Assembly (NCBI GenBank): GCA_903881565.1 | Contig: CAIRTR010000045.1 | Location: 1-57,277, forward strand | DNA from: Oligoflexia bacterium | GTDB lineage: Bacteria; Bdellovibrionota; UBA1018 | Direction of reading: 5' to 3' | DNA length: 57,277 nt | Shown: positions 1 through 7,858 of the stretch, piece after piece | How positions within the stretch are numbered: position 1 is the first letter of the stretch | Layout: every line of letters begins with the position of its first letter | Position numbers and translations under genes: made by a program | The notes under the pieces: model-generated | Databases searched by the model: none | The model's input: the letters and a program-made list of their open reading frames with translations, nothing else | What the model was told of the DNA's origin: nothing

Positions 1-312
1 CTGATTCACATCCGACCCTTCAGTTTTGCCACTCGTGTGCTGGCTCAATGTTGAATTGGTTTCGGAGGTAAACTTCGACTCAACTTTCGAATGAATGACT
101 TCGGCAAGCGCGCGCTTTGCGGAGGCCGAGGCTTCTTCGAGCGATTTTCCGCTTCCGACACCGGTAAGGTAGGAGTTCCGGTTCCACTTTTCGGGAAGGT
201 TTCCAGTGATCCATTGGGGTTTGTCTTTTGAATCGGCGAGAGATTTAAGCGATCCCATGGGGGCAATTGCTAGAAATAGAAAGATACATCCTATAGTCGC
301 AGTCCTCGACAT
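1..312 (-). CDS. LPP20-like secreted protein, 5' part (runs off left edge)
   Basis: An open frame starts with ATG at 312 and reads leftward for 104 codons without a stop, leaving the window. The N-terminus is a signal peptide: a short basic start, then a hydrophobic stretch (IGCIFLFLAIAP). The mature part contains PQWITGNLPEKW, then YLTGVGSGKSLEEASASA and KRALAEVI. This 'W-x-G...YLTGVG...AxxxA' pattern is typical of LPP20/LPP20-like envelope proteins, which are membrane-associated and of poorly defined function. The LPP20 assignment rests on motif recognition only. No lipobox cysteine follows the hydrophobic core, so a soluble periplasmic form is as likely as a lipoprotein. A run of A residues lies just upstream, around 330-340. 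The C-terminal half is not visible. Confidence 0.6.
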   Translation of the reverse strand, partial: MSRTATIGCIFLFLAIAPMGSLKSLADSKDKPQWITGNLPEKWNRNSYLTGVGSGKSLEEASASAKRALAEVIHSKVESKFTSETNSTLSQHTSGKTEGSDVNQ

Positions 313-513
313 ACTCAGCTCCTCTCGAAAAAAAAAAAACGGGTGGACTGAGACTATCAGAAGCTCGAGGTGTTTCAACCAAAACTCAGACAATTAGGGG
401 GAGCCAAAAAGTTGACGCTGTTGGCACTAACTTTGCTCTAGGGCTCTCGCCAAACTAAGCGGCAGTAGATGGAACTACCTCCCTTCTTCGCAAAAAGAAA
501 GGAGGTGATCCCT

Positions 514-654
514 ATGAAGAATAATAGAACCAACTATTATATTCATCGGCGAGACCTGGAAAAGCTAAAGCAAAAAACCTGGACTCTCTGCGTCTTAGCC
601 AGGGTTTTGTTTTTTCTAGTGAATCTCGTGGACCACTACTTGAGACTGCAATGA
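514..654 (+). CDS. Small single-helix membrane protein (46 aa), unknown
   Basis: ATG at 514 is preceded by AAAGGAGGTGATCC (498-511 region), which is complementary to the 3' end of 16S rRNA over its whole length. This is the strongest ribosome site in the window. The 46-residue product has a polar, basic first half (KNNRTNYYIHRRDLEKLKQK) and a hydrophobic second half (WTLCVLARVLFFLVNLV) that could span a membrane once. No family is recognised. A small hydrophobic protein encoded inside a foldable RNA resembles type I toxins in form only. Against it being a gene, a terminator-like hairpin (574-615) lies inside the frame. Confidence 0.4.
   Translation: MKNNRTNYYIHRRDLEKLKQKTWTLCVLARVLFFLVNLVDHYLRLQ
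574..615 (+). terminator. Terminator-like hairpin inside small ORF
   Basis: AAAACCTGG (574-582) can pair with CCAGGGTTTT (599-608) with one bulged base. The 3' arm runs directly into a T-rich tract ending at 615. It lies inside the 514-654 frame, so it could be an attenuator or a chance result of codon choice. Confidence 0.3.
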
Positions 655-765
655 GGAGGCCTCGGGCACAGCATTAACCGAAGGTACTCATGAAGAGAGC
701 CGCTTAGTTTGGTTTTCGGACTACTTTCCGAATATCGGACACATCTTACTTTTGATCAGAAGCTG

Positions 766-941
766 TTAAAAACGATATCCAACCTGAGCCACGACATTCA
801 CAAAATTAGTTGCCGAACTTGTGATCTCAAAGGTTGAAAAATATAACCCTGCCCCAAAAGTGGCTCTAGATGGTTGAAGAGCGCGTTGCCTGCCTGGCTG
901 TAGATTTCTTCGGTTTGAACTAAGTCCCAGGCGCGAACCAT
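766..941 (-). pseudogene. Remnant of an outer-membrane beta-barrel protein (C-terminal end)
   Basis: On the minus strand, one frame reads AWDLVQTEEIYSQAGNALF then NHLEPLLGQG. A second frame then continues as GAGLYFSTFEITSSATNF and VNVVAQVGYRF, ending at the stop at 766-768. The end has the terminal aromatic residue and alternating pattern of an outer-membrane beta-barrel C-terminus. The change of frame near 855 and the missing N-terminal region mark this as a decayed copy. The ending resembles the short barrel protein at 36353-36940 in style, but identity has not been measured. Confidence 0.4.
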
Positions 942-1009
942 TGCAATTCAGGCCACCTCGAGTTGAAGTTGATCAGCCAAACTGACGGGTTTGAGTTTAT
1001 CTCTCCAGA

Positions 1010-2254
1010 ATGTTACTCAGACCTCACATGAATAAATCCCTAAGCTCCCTCCGAAAAATCGTCTCCCAAAAATGGGGCCTGATTTTCTTTTCGATCATGA
1101 GCCTCTTTTCACTCGCCAGGCTCCTTCATCAAACGGCGCCCGGACATTACCGCGTCTTTACTCGAGCAGCCTTGAAACTTTGGGCGCAACAGAATGCTTA
1201 TGGCAGTGACCTCGGAACCGGCGTGGGATACTGGTTTTATTCCCCCACCTGCGGAATGCTGTTTTTCGGACCCTTCGCCCTACTCCCTGAGCCCGTAGGA
1301 CTTGCGCTCTACATGATGCTCTCTTGGGCGATGCTCACTTGGGGTATCAAGCGTTTTCTAAAATCCCTCGCCCCTTTCAAAATCAGCGCTCGAACTGAAA
1401 ACTGGTTTTGGTTTGCCCTGACCTCTCAGATGGTGGGCGCGATTCTCGCAAGCAAAGTCGAAATCTTTATGGTGGGCGGACTACTGCTGAGTTGCGCTTG
1501 GCTGCTTGAGGGAAGAAGGCTGCAAGCCGGAATTTTTCTTTCCCTGCTCTTAAATTGGAAATTCCAACCTCTCCCATCCCTTCTCTTGTTAACCCTCGTC
1601 GTAGTATTTCTAAGAAAAGACTGGAAATTTCCACTCACCCTAATCCTCGGCTGGATCGGATGGAGTCTCCTCCCCCTCCTCTATCTTGGAAAAACCCTTT
1701 TCCTTGAAATCCATTCAACCTGGAGTTCAACGTTTAGCTCCTTTGTTCATGAAGGATGGAAGGACTTTGAGAACCTCTTTGCATTCATGCAGAACTCCTT
1801 GGACCTCTCCCTTACTTATCAAGACACCCAGATTCTATCGGTACTTTTCGGAGTGGGGTGCGCGGCAGTGCTGAGCTTCTGGCTTCATCACCACAAAAGC
1901 CAAGCCGATTACGCCCTCAAGGGCGGAACCCTGCTTGCGTTGGCTTTAGGCTCCACCTTTATATGTATCTTTTCGCCGCTGGGTCAGAACAACGCCCTGA
2001 TTCTATTCACGCCCCTTTTGATCGCGGGATTCTTTAGTTTTGACTCGGCCAAGGGCACCCTGCGCGAAGTGTGGCGCTTGGCTCTGCTTTGCCTCTGGGC
2101 AGTGATGACGCTCCCTTACAGCGACCTTGTACCCATGCAGGAGCGAGTCATGCTCCGACATTTTGTAGTGAAACCCCCCGGGATTCTTTTGTTTTCCGCG
2201 CTCCTCATGTCCCTCATATTTGGACGAAAGTGGCTCGTTTCACGCGTGGACTGA
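1010..2254 (+). CDS. GT87-family (DUF2029) polyprenol-phosphate mannosyltransferase-like membrane protein
   Basis: A 414-residue integral membrane protein with about ten hydrophobic segments. The first periplasmic loop carries FTRAALKLWAQQNAYG and then GYWFYSPTCGMLFFGPFALLP. The pattern of an aromatic/acidic loop followed by Y-x-P-x-x-x-x-x-x-x-P is typical of GT87/DUF2029 enzymes, which transfer sugars from polyprenyl-phosphate donors on the outer face of the inner membrane. Donor and acceptor are unknown. ATG at 1010 is used here; ATG at 1028 (MNKSLSS) is an equally good start, and neither has a clear ribosome site. The ABC transporter gene follows after 30 bp on the same strand, so the two may be co-transcribed and the sugar product may belong to the envelope material that system handles. 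Confidence 0.6.
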   Translation: MLLRPHMNKSLSSLRKIVSQKWGLIFFSIMSLFSLARLLHQTAPGHYRVFTRAALKLWAQQNAYGSDLGTGVGYWFYSPTCGMLFFGPFALLPEPVGLALYMMLSWAMLTWGIKRFLKSLAPFKISARTENWFWFALTSQMVGAILASKVEIFMVGGLLLSCAWLLEGRRLQAGIFLSLLLNWKFQPLPSLLLLTLVVVFLRKDWKFPLTLILGWIGWSLLPLLYLGKTLFLEIHSTWSSTFSSFVHEGWKDFENLFAFMQNSLDLSLTYQDTQILSVLFGVGCAAVLSFWLHHHKSQADYALKGGTLLALALGSTFICIFSPLGQNNALILFTPLLIAGFFSFDSAKGTLREVWRLALLCLWAVMTLPYSDLVPMQERVMLRHFVVKPPGILLFSALLMSLIFGRKWLVSRVD

Positions 2255-2284
2255 AACGACCGGCGGTGTTAGGGTTAGCTCATC

Positions 2285-2968
2285 ATGTTACTTGAAATTT
2301 CTGAGCTGAAAAAAACCTACACCCAAGGCAACCAAACCATTGAGGCCCTCAAAGGCGTCTCGCTTACGATTGATCGAGGCGAGTTCGTGGCGATCATGGG
2401 TCCCAGCGGCTCCGGGAAAAGCACCCTCCTTCATTTGATCGGGGGATTGGATCGAGCCACTTCTGGCAAAGTGCTCATTAACCAGCAAAACCTGACGCTA
2501 CTTTCAGATCCAGAACTCTCGCGGTTTCGCCGACTGAAGCTTGGCTTTATTTTTCAATTCTTTAACCTTCTCCCTACCCTGACTGCTCTTGAAAATACGG
2601 CATTGCCGCTACTCTTGGATGATCAAAAACTCTCTCAAGTCGAACCTCGCGCTAAAGCCCTGCTCGAGCAACTAGGATTGAAGGGCCGATTGGATCACAC
2701 CCCTGATCAACTCTCAGGTGGAGAAATGCAAAGAGTGGCCATCGCCCGCGCACTTGTTTCCGACCCTTTGCTCATCTTGGCTGATGAACCCACCGGGAAT
2801 CTCGATAGCAAGACGGGCCTTGCGATTCTTGAGCTCCTCTCGAAAATGGTGCGCGACCAAGGCCATACGGTGATCATGGTGACCCATGATCCCAAGGCAG
2901 CGGAGCACGGTACGCGATTGATCAAGATTCGAGACGGAGCCGTCGAAGAGGACCGCAGGCGTGCGTAA
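2285..2968 (+). CDS. LolD/MacB-type ABC transporter ATP-binding protein
   Basis: A 227-residue ATPase of normal LolD length. It has Walker A GPSGSGKST (residues 39-47), signature LSGGEMQR (from 143) and Walker B LLILADEP (162-169), followed by the switch histidine in MVTHDPKAAEHG. Together with the FtsX-like permease encoded immediately downstream (8-bp overlap), it should drive a type VII (MacB/LolCDE-like) exporter, which works by mechanotransmission across the inner membrane. The following LolA-like and outer-membrane barrel genes suggest lipid or lipoprotein traffic to the outer membrane. It is named as a family member rather than lolD because the partner is a single double-length permease, not a LolC/LolE pair. 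Confidence 0.85.
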   Translation: MLLEISELKKTYTQGNQTIEALKGVSLTIDRGEFVAIMGPSGSGKSTLLHLIGGLDRATSGKVLINQQNLTLLSDPELSRFRRLKLGFIFQFFNLLPTLTALENTALPLLLDDQKLSQVEPRAKALLEQLGLKGRLDHTPDQLSGGEMQRVAIARALVSDPLLILADEPTGNLDSKTGLAILELLSKMVRDQGHTVIMVTHDPKAAEHGTRLIKIRDGAVEEDRRRA

Positions 2969-5579
2969 TCTCCTCACTTATGTGGGCTTTCGGCATCTCA
3001 GGCGAAAACCCCTTCGAACCCTTCTCACGACTTTGGGGATCGCCTTTGGCGTCGCTCTCTATTTGGGGATTCGACTCATCAATGAATCCGTTCTCAACTC
3101 CTTTCAAGACACCATTGAATCGATCACGGGCAAAGCCAAACTGACCGTTTCAGCAGGCGATGCGGGTTTCCCAGAAGAGCGCCTTGAGATTATTCGAAAA
3201 ATCAAAGGCGTCAAACATGCTGTCCCTATGGTTGAATCGCGCGCCTACTTTGTAGGCTCTCTACACGATGGCGCCGAGAAGCCTGCTGAAACGATGATGA
3301 TCCTCGGAGTAGATCTTCTCCAGGAACAATCGGTCAGAACCTACAAGACCACCGATGAACAAGTCATTGATGACCCCCTGGTATTTCTCAATCAACCCGA
3401 CAGCATTATCCTCACGCACACTTTCGCAAAGGCTCATGGCCTCAAGATTGATTCCGTTTTTGAACTAGCGACCTCACACGGCAAAAGATCCTTCACCGTC
3501 CGCGGACTCCTATCGCCCGAAGGTCCGGCAAAAGCCTATGGCGGTGCCATTGCGATCATGGACATCGACGGCGCACGCGTGAGCTTCGGAAAAGAAGGCA
3601 AGACCGATCGCATTGATATCGTTCCTACTGAGGGGGAATCCCCTGACGACCTCTCCGTGCGTATCAAAAGCACCCTGGGACCGGGATACTTTGCCGAGCG
3701 ACCCGAGAGCCAATCCGAATCCATGGAGCGGATGGTAAAATCGTTTCAGGTCATGATCCGATTCTTCAGTACACTTGCCCTGCTCGTCGGAGTTTTTCTC
3801 GTCGCAAATTCGGTTAGCGTTTCAGTGGCCGAGCGTCGACGCGAGATTGGCACCCTGCGAGCCCTCGGAGCGACCCAAAAGGGAATTCTCGCTCTTTTCC
3901 TGGGCGAAGCCGCCTGTCTTGGTTTTTTGGGTTCACTCGCTGGAATTTTCATGGGTCGCGCTCTCGCAAGCGTCTTGGTTCAATTCGTCACAAGATCCCT
4001 GACTGCGCAGCTTTTGCAAAAAGTTGAGGTCTCCAAAATTGACTTTACTTTGACCTCCGCACTCATCGGGGTTTTGGTGGGAACTCTTGCCGCTTTTATT
4101 GCAGCCGTGATTCCTTCGTTTCGGGCCACGCGCATTCACCCGGTTGAAGCGATGAAACGAACAGAGGCTGCCGTCAGCCAAAATAGTCGCCTCACACGCT
4201 ACACGCCTCACATTGGATTTTTTCTGCTGAGTTTCATGATTGTAACCGTGATCACCGGTCTTGATCTTCGCTTTCCGGGCTTGCAACTCATTAATCAAGG
4301 GGCCTCAATGATCGGCGCGGCCCTTTTAGGCCCCGCACTTGTCGTGCGACTCATTCGCCTGAACATGCAATTATACCGAAAATTTTTTGGTGTGATTAAG
4401 ACCATTCCAAGATTGGCGCAAGACAACCTGCTTAGGAGTCCAGCTCGAACCGCAAGCAACATCACGAGTCTCATGTTCGGCCTTCTTTTGGTCATTATGA
4501 TCGCGGTCGTTAACCACAGTTTTCGGACCTCAATCGAGATATGGCTGGATCGCACCTTCAAAGCTGATTTTCTTGTTTCCTCAAATGGGCAAATCACCTC
4601 TTACCAAGTTCAACCGCTGGATGAGTCTGTTGGCTTCGAATTGGGGAAAATTCCGGGAGTCCGGACCGGACTCAACGGATCTGCCTACGCCGTGCGATAC
4701 ATCCACCTTCAATATCAGGGCAAACAAATCGGTTTGAAGGCCTTTGATGCTCCTGATCCCAAACTAGGTTATTTTACCTACGATCTCGCCGATCAGAAGC
4801 CTGAAAAAGCGGTACCCCTCCTTTATATGGGCAATGAACCGACGGTCATGATCTCGACTAACTTCGCTGCTCACTTCAATAAGAAAACGGGCGATTTTTT
4901 GGATGTCGAAACCCCATCAGGAATCATTCATCCCAAAATTGTAGCGATCCTTACGGACTTTGCATCCCCTCAGGGAGTGCTCTACATTGATCGCGAGCAG
5001 TACAAAAAATATTGGAAAGATCCTCTCGTGAGCGCTTTCGGCGTTTACGCCCAGCCGGGGGTTTCTCCTGACACCATTCGAAAAGAGATCGACAGCCGTT
5101 TCGGGGCCACGCGAAACATCATTGCGCGCTCAAACAAGGAAGTGAAAATCTCGCTCATGTCGGCAATCAATCAAAGCTTCACCTACACGCGCGCCATCGA
5201 AGCCGCCGCTTTGATCGTGGGCCTTATGGGACTCCTCAATACACTCCTCATCAGCGTCATGGAACGAACGCGAGAATTAGGAACCTTGCGCGCGGTTGGA
5301 ATGTCTAAGGCGCAACTCATCCGCATGATTCTCACCGAGGCGACGCTGCTTGGCGCGCTAGGCGCAGTCGCTGCAACATTTTTTGGTTCTTTAATCGCCT
5401 ACCTATGGATGACCCATAGCTTAACCCACACTTTAGGGTGGGTCGTGAACTTCTATTTTCCATGGAGCGCGATTCTTTCGACCCTACTGCTTGGAGTGGT
5501 CGTTTCTGGCTTTGCTGGGCTATATCCTGCCTGGAAAGCTGCTCAAATCCCAATATCGGAGGCTTTAGATTATGAATAG
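2961..5579 (+). CDS. FtsX-like ABC permease with two FtsX domains
   Basis: An 872-residue protein starting with GTG at 2961, overlapping the end of the ATPase gene. It begins with a membrane helix (RTLLTTLGIAFGVALYLGIR) and a periplasmic MacB-PCD-like domain. The first FtsX domain follows, with the coupling segment VAERRREIGTLRALGATQKG (about residues 292-311) and three helices. A central helical pair precedes a second periplasmic domain, then a second FtsX domain with ERTRELGTLRAVGMSKAQ and three helices. The two halves make a permease that probably acts alone with the ATPase dimer rather than as a heterodimer. This architecture occurs in predicted lipoprotein and lipid exporters; the substrate here is unknown. 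Confidence 0.85.
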   Translation: MRNLLTYVGFRHLRRKPLRTLLTTLGIAFGVALYLGIRLINESVLNSFQDTIESITGKAKLTVSAGDAGFPEERLEIIRKIKGVKHAVPMVESRAYFVGSLHDGAEKPAETMMILGVDLLQEQSVRTYKTTDEQVIDDPLVFLNQPDSIILTHTFAKAHGLKIDSVFELATSHGKRSFTVRGLLSPEGPAKAYGGAIAIMDIDGARVSFGKEGKTDRIDIVPTEGESPDDLSVRIKSTLGPGYFAERPESQSESMERMVKSFQVMIRFFSTLALLVGVFLVANSVSVSVAERRREIGTLRALGATQKGILALFLGEAACLGFLGSLAGIFMGRALASVLVQFVTRSLTAQLLQKVEVSKIDFTLTSALIGVLVGTLAAFIAAVIPSFRATRIHPVEAMKRTEAAVSQNSRLTRYTPHIGFFLLSFMIVTVITGLDLRFPGLQLINQGASMIGAALLGPALVVRLIRLNMQLYRKFFGVIKTIPRLAQDNLLRSPARTASNITSLMFGLLLVIMIAVVNHSFRTSIEIWLDRTFKADFLVSSNGQITSYQVQPLDESVGFELGKIPGVRTGLNGSAYAVRYIHLQYQGKQIGLKAFDAPDPKLGYFTYDLADQKPEKAVPLLYMGNEPTVMISTNFAAHFNKKTGDFLDVETPSGIIHPKIVAILTDFASPQGVLYIDREQYKKYWKDPLVSAFGVYAQPGVSPDTIRKEIDSRFGATRNIIARSNKEVKISLMSAINQSFTYTRAIEAAALIVGLMGLLNTLLISVMERTRELGTLRAVGMSKAQLIRMILTEATLLGALGAVAATFFGSLIAYLWMTHSLTHTLGWVVNFYFPWSAILSTLLLGVVVSGFAGLYPAWKAAQIPISEALDYE

Positions 5580-6378
5580 AATCAATTGGACCGGAATCTA
5601 CTTTCTTATTCTTGCGGTAATGTCAGCAAACGCTGTTGCTGGCCTCTCCGCAAAAGAGATCATGATTAAAAACGAAGACGCCCGAAAGGCCTCAGAAATC
5701 CAATCCTCGGCCGTGATCACAACCGGGGGAGGCGGCGGCGTTGAACGAGTCAAGCAATTCACCTGGTGGCGGAAACTCACAGCTGATAAAGTTCGCTACA
5801 ACACCATGACCCGGTTTCACTCTCCCGCTGAAGTTCGTGGCGAAGGTATTCTTTTTCTAGAGCATGAAAATGACCAAAACGACGTCATGATGTATTTGCC
5901 GGCTTTCAAGAAAATCAGGCGAGTGGAGAGTCAGCAACAAAGCGGAAGCTTCATGGGTTCCGAGTTCAGCTACGCAGATATTGCGACTCCGCACGTAGAA
6001 GATTACAAATATTCACTCATCAAAGAAATGACCTGCCCCGGTTTGAAACTTAAATGCACAGTCGTCGAATCCACTCCTGCAACCGACGCCGTAAAAGAGC
6101 GCACGGGTTACACTAAGACACTTAGTTGGGTGCGAGATGACAACTTCATGAGTGTCGCCGCAGAGTTTTATGGTACAGAGGGAACCTTGATCAAAAAGAT
6201 GACCGCAGGTGAAATCACTGAAGTCGATCCCGTTCAACACAAGTGGATGGCACTGCATTTAAAGATCGAGAATCTTAAATCAGGTCGATTCACCGTGCTC
6301 CAATTCTCAGATGTCTTGGTAAACAAAGGAATCGCGGATTCGATCTTCACCCAACAATATCTCTCAAGGGTGCCGTAA
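5572..6378 (+). CDS. LolA-like outer membrane lipoprotein-sorting protein
   Basis: A 268-residue periplasmic protein with an N-terminal signal peptide (IYFLILAVMSANAVAGLSA). Its ATG overlaps the permease stop codon, indicating translational coupling. The body contains DVMMYLPAFKKIRRVESQQQ and SFMGSEFSYADI, the hallmark of the LolA-like family (PF17131 type), in which a half beta-barrel carries a lipid-bearing cargo across the periplasm. In many proteobacteria this family is encoded beside an RND/MMPL exporter and a DUF1302/DUF1329 outer-membrane partner. Here the inner-membrane motor is instead the ABC pair just upstream. I infer that it shuttles the exported lipid or lipoprotein to the outer membrane. 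Confidence 0.75.
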   Translation: MNRINWTGIYFLILAVMSANAVAGLSAKEIMIKNEDARKASEIQSSAVITTGGGGGVERVKQFTWWRKLTADKVRYNTMTRFHSPAEVRGEGILFLEHENDQNDVMMYLPAFKKIRRVESQQQSGSFMGSEFSYADIATPHVEDYKYSLIKEMTCPGLKLKCTVVESTPATDAVKERTGYTKTLSWVRDDNFMSVAAEFYGTEGTLIKKMTAGEITEVDPVQHKWMALHLKIENLKSGRFTVLQFSDVLVNKGIADSIFTQQYLSRVP

Positions 6379-6381
6379 ACT

Positions 6382-7746
6382 ATGAAGAAGGCGAGTCATG
6401 CAGTTATTGGGGCAATCTCCTTGGTTTCACTCGGGGCTTTTGGGGCTGAGCCTTCCGCCGCGCCCACATTATCGGGAAAAGTCTTTACTGATTTCTATGT
6501 ACCCACTGAGAGTGTACGAGAAACTCCATTTAGACGCGTCTCTTCTTCCGCCTGGCTAGAGGGCAACTCTCGCTTAGGAACTCAAACCCAAGAGACGTTT
6601 TCGCACTTTAGCCTCGCGGCCGATCTAGCCGAAGCCACGGCCACCCAAGACACATCAAGCCAGCTTACCCTCACCCTTCGAGAAGCCTATGTCGGTGCTC
6701 ACCGGGACGGGTGGGAGCTGCGGGCAGGGCGACAGATCACTCCGTGGGGCAAGTCCGATGCAGTTAATCCTACTGATTTTCTATCCGCTAAGAACTACAC
6801 ACTTCTAAATCCAGACGACGAATTGCGACGAAAAGGAGGAACCGGAGTTCTCGTGAGTTGGACACCCCTCTCAGGAAACTCACCTTTGAATTTCACGGCT
6901 ATTTGGAATCCCATTTTCCCACAATCAGAGCTCCTGATTGCCTCACAGGTTATTCCTGCGGGCGTAAGCCTTTCTTCGACAGCCCAAACTCAGCCTACAA
7001 CCCTTTCAAATTCCGAGACCGCCTTCAAGGTTTCACTAAATGAGTCGGCGTGGGACGCCTCCCTCTCATTCTTCAGAGGCTGGAACCACACTCCTGAATA
7101 TAATGTTTCTGAAGTGACCCTTGCTCCACTCACGGGGGTGCCGAGTGTCACGATCGCGCCGATTTTTCATCGCGTGCGCGCTCTGGGTGGGGATGCCTCT
7201 ACCACGTGGGATAAATGGATTTTCAGAGCAGAAAGCGCCTATTTTTGGACCGAGAATAATGATGGATCCCAACCCTTGCTTCAGCCTAGCCACTGGGATT
7301 CTGTCATCGGCGTTGAACGCCCCTTGGGAAGCGACTTTCGAATTCAAACGCAATTCATTTACCGCGTTTCTCCTCATTTTGCGCCTGCTGAAAGCGCACG
7401 GTTTAGTTCCGGAAACCCAATACTGTCTTCTCCACAGATGGCGCCATTGGCTCCGGCCATTGCCAAGGCCAACGCACTTTTATTGGGCTACCAAGATCAC
7501 GCCCGCCCAGGCGCAACCCTACGATTGAGTTACACCAACGATCCTTCGGGAATTGAAGCCGAAATATTCGCCTTGGGAAATTTTGTAGGGGGAGATTATT
7601 TTATACGGCCTAAGATCTCTTATGCTTGGTCCGATGCCTTTCGCACCACTCTTGGCGCAGATCATTATGCAGGACCTGAAGATCGGCCTTTAGGCGCGTT
7701 GCATGGATATAATTCAGTATTTGGGGAAGCAAAGGTGTCTTTTTAG
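6382..7746 (+). CDS. DUF1302-like outer membrane beta-barrel protein
   Basis: A 454-residue protein beginning 3 bp after the LolA-like gene. The signal peptide (AVIGAISLVSLGAFGAEP) leads into alternating amphipathic strands and a C-terminal phenylalanine (GEAKVSF), as expected for an outer-membrane barrel. LREAYVGAHRDGWELRAGRQ and WGKSDAVNPTDFLSAKNY (residues about 96-135) resemble the conserved 'GRQ..WGK.DA...TD.L' block of DUF1302 proteins. It is therefore a candidate outer-membrane receiver for the upstream ABC/LolA-like system. The family call rests on this block and on context. Confidence 0.6.
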   Translation: MKKASHAVIGAISLVSLGAFGAEPSAAPTLSGKVFTDFYVPTESVRETPFRRVSSSAWLEGNSRLGTQTQETFSHFSLAADLAEATATQDTSSQLTLTLREAYVGAHRDGWELRAGRQITPWGKSDAVNPTDFLSAKNYTLLNPDDELRRKGGTGVLVSWTPLSGNSPLNFTAIWNPIFPQSELLIASQVIPAGVSLSSTAQTQPTTLSNSETAFKVSLNESAWDASLSFFRGWNHTPEYNVSEVTLAPLTGVPSVTIAPIFHRVRALGGDASTTWDKWIFRAESAYFWTENNDGSQPLLQPSHWDSVIGVERPLGSDFRIQTQFIYRVSPHFAPAESARFSSGNPILSSPQMAPLAPAIAKANALLLGYQDHARPGATLRLSYTNDPSGIEAEIFALGNFVGGDYFIRPKISYAWSDAFRTTLGADHYAGPEDRPLGALHGYNSVFGEAKVSF

Positions 7747-7858
7747 TCTCTTTTGATCGCCTGGCAAAATAGGCCGTCAATTTTCCGTCGCTCGAAAAAC
7801 TGAATTCACCACAAAATACCTCGAAACTCAGACCGGCCTACCGCCGATGAGATAAGAG

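Larger units (their letters stand above)
450..712. repeat. 14-bp perfect inverted repeat bracketing a small ORF
   Basis: CCAAACTAAGCGGC at 450-463 is the exact reverse complement of 699-712. The arms lie about 235 bp apart and enclose the small ORF at 514-654. A TTGACG hexamer at 412-417 would, as a -35 element, place transcription start near 447, so the left arm would sit at the very 5' end of the transcript. No good -10 hexamer is seen. The pairing could fold the 5' and 3' ends of one RNA together, or it could be the terminal repeat of a minute element. Confidence 0.6.

Noticed and set aside
45-266. 73-codon minus-strand frame at the left edge
   Set aside because: It is another frame of the open LPP20-like gene 1-312, which has a signal peptide and family motifs.
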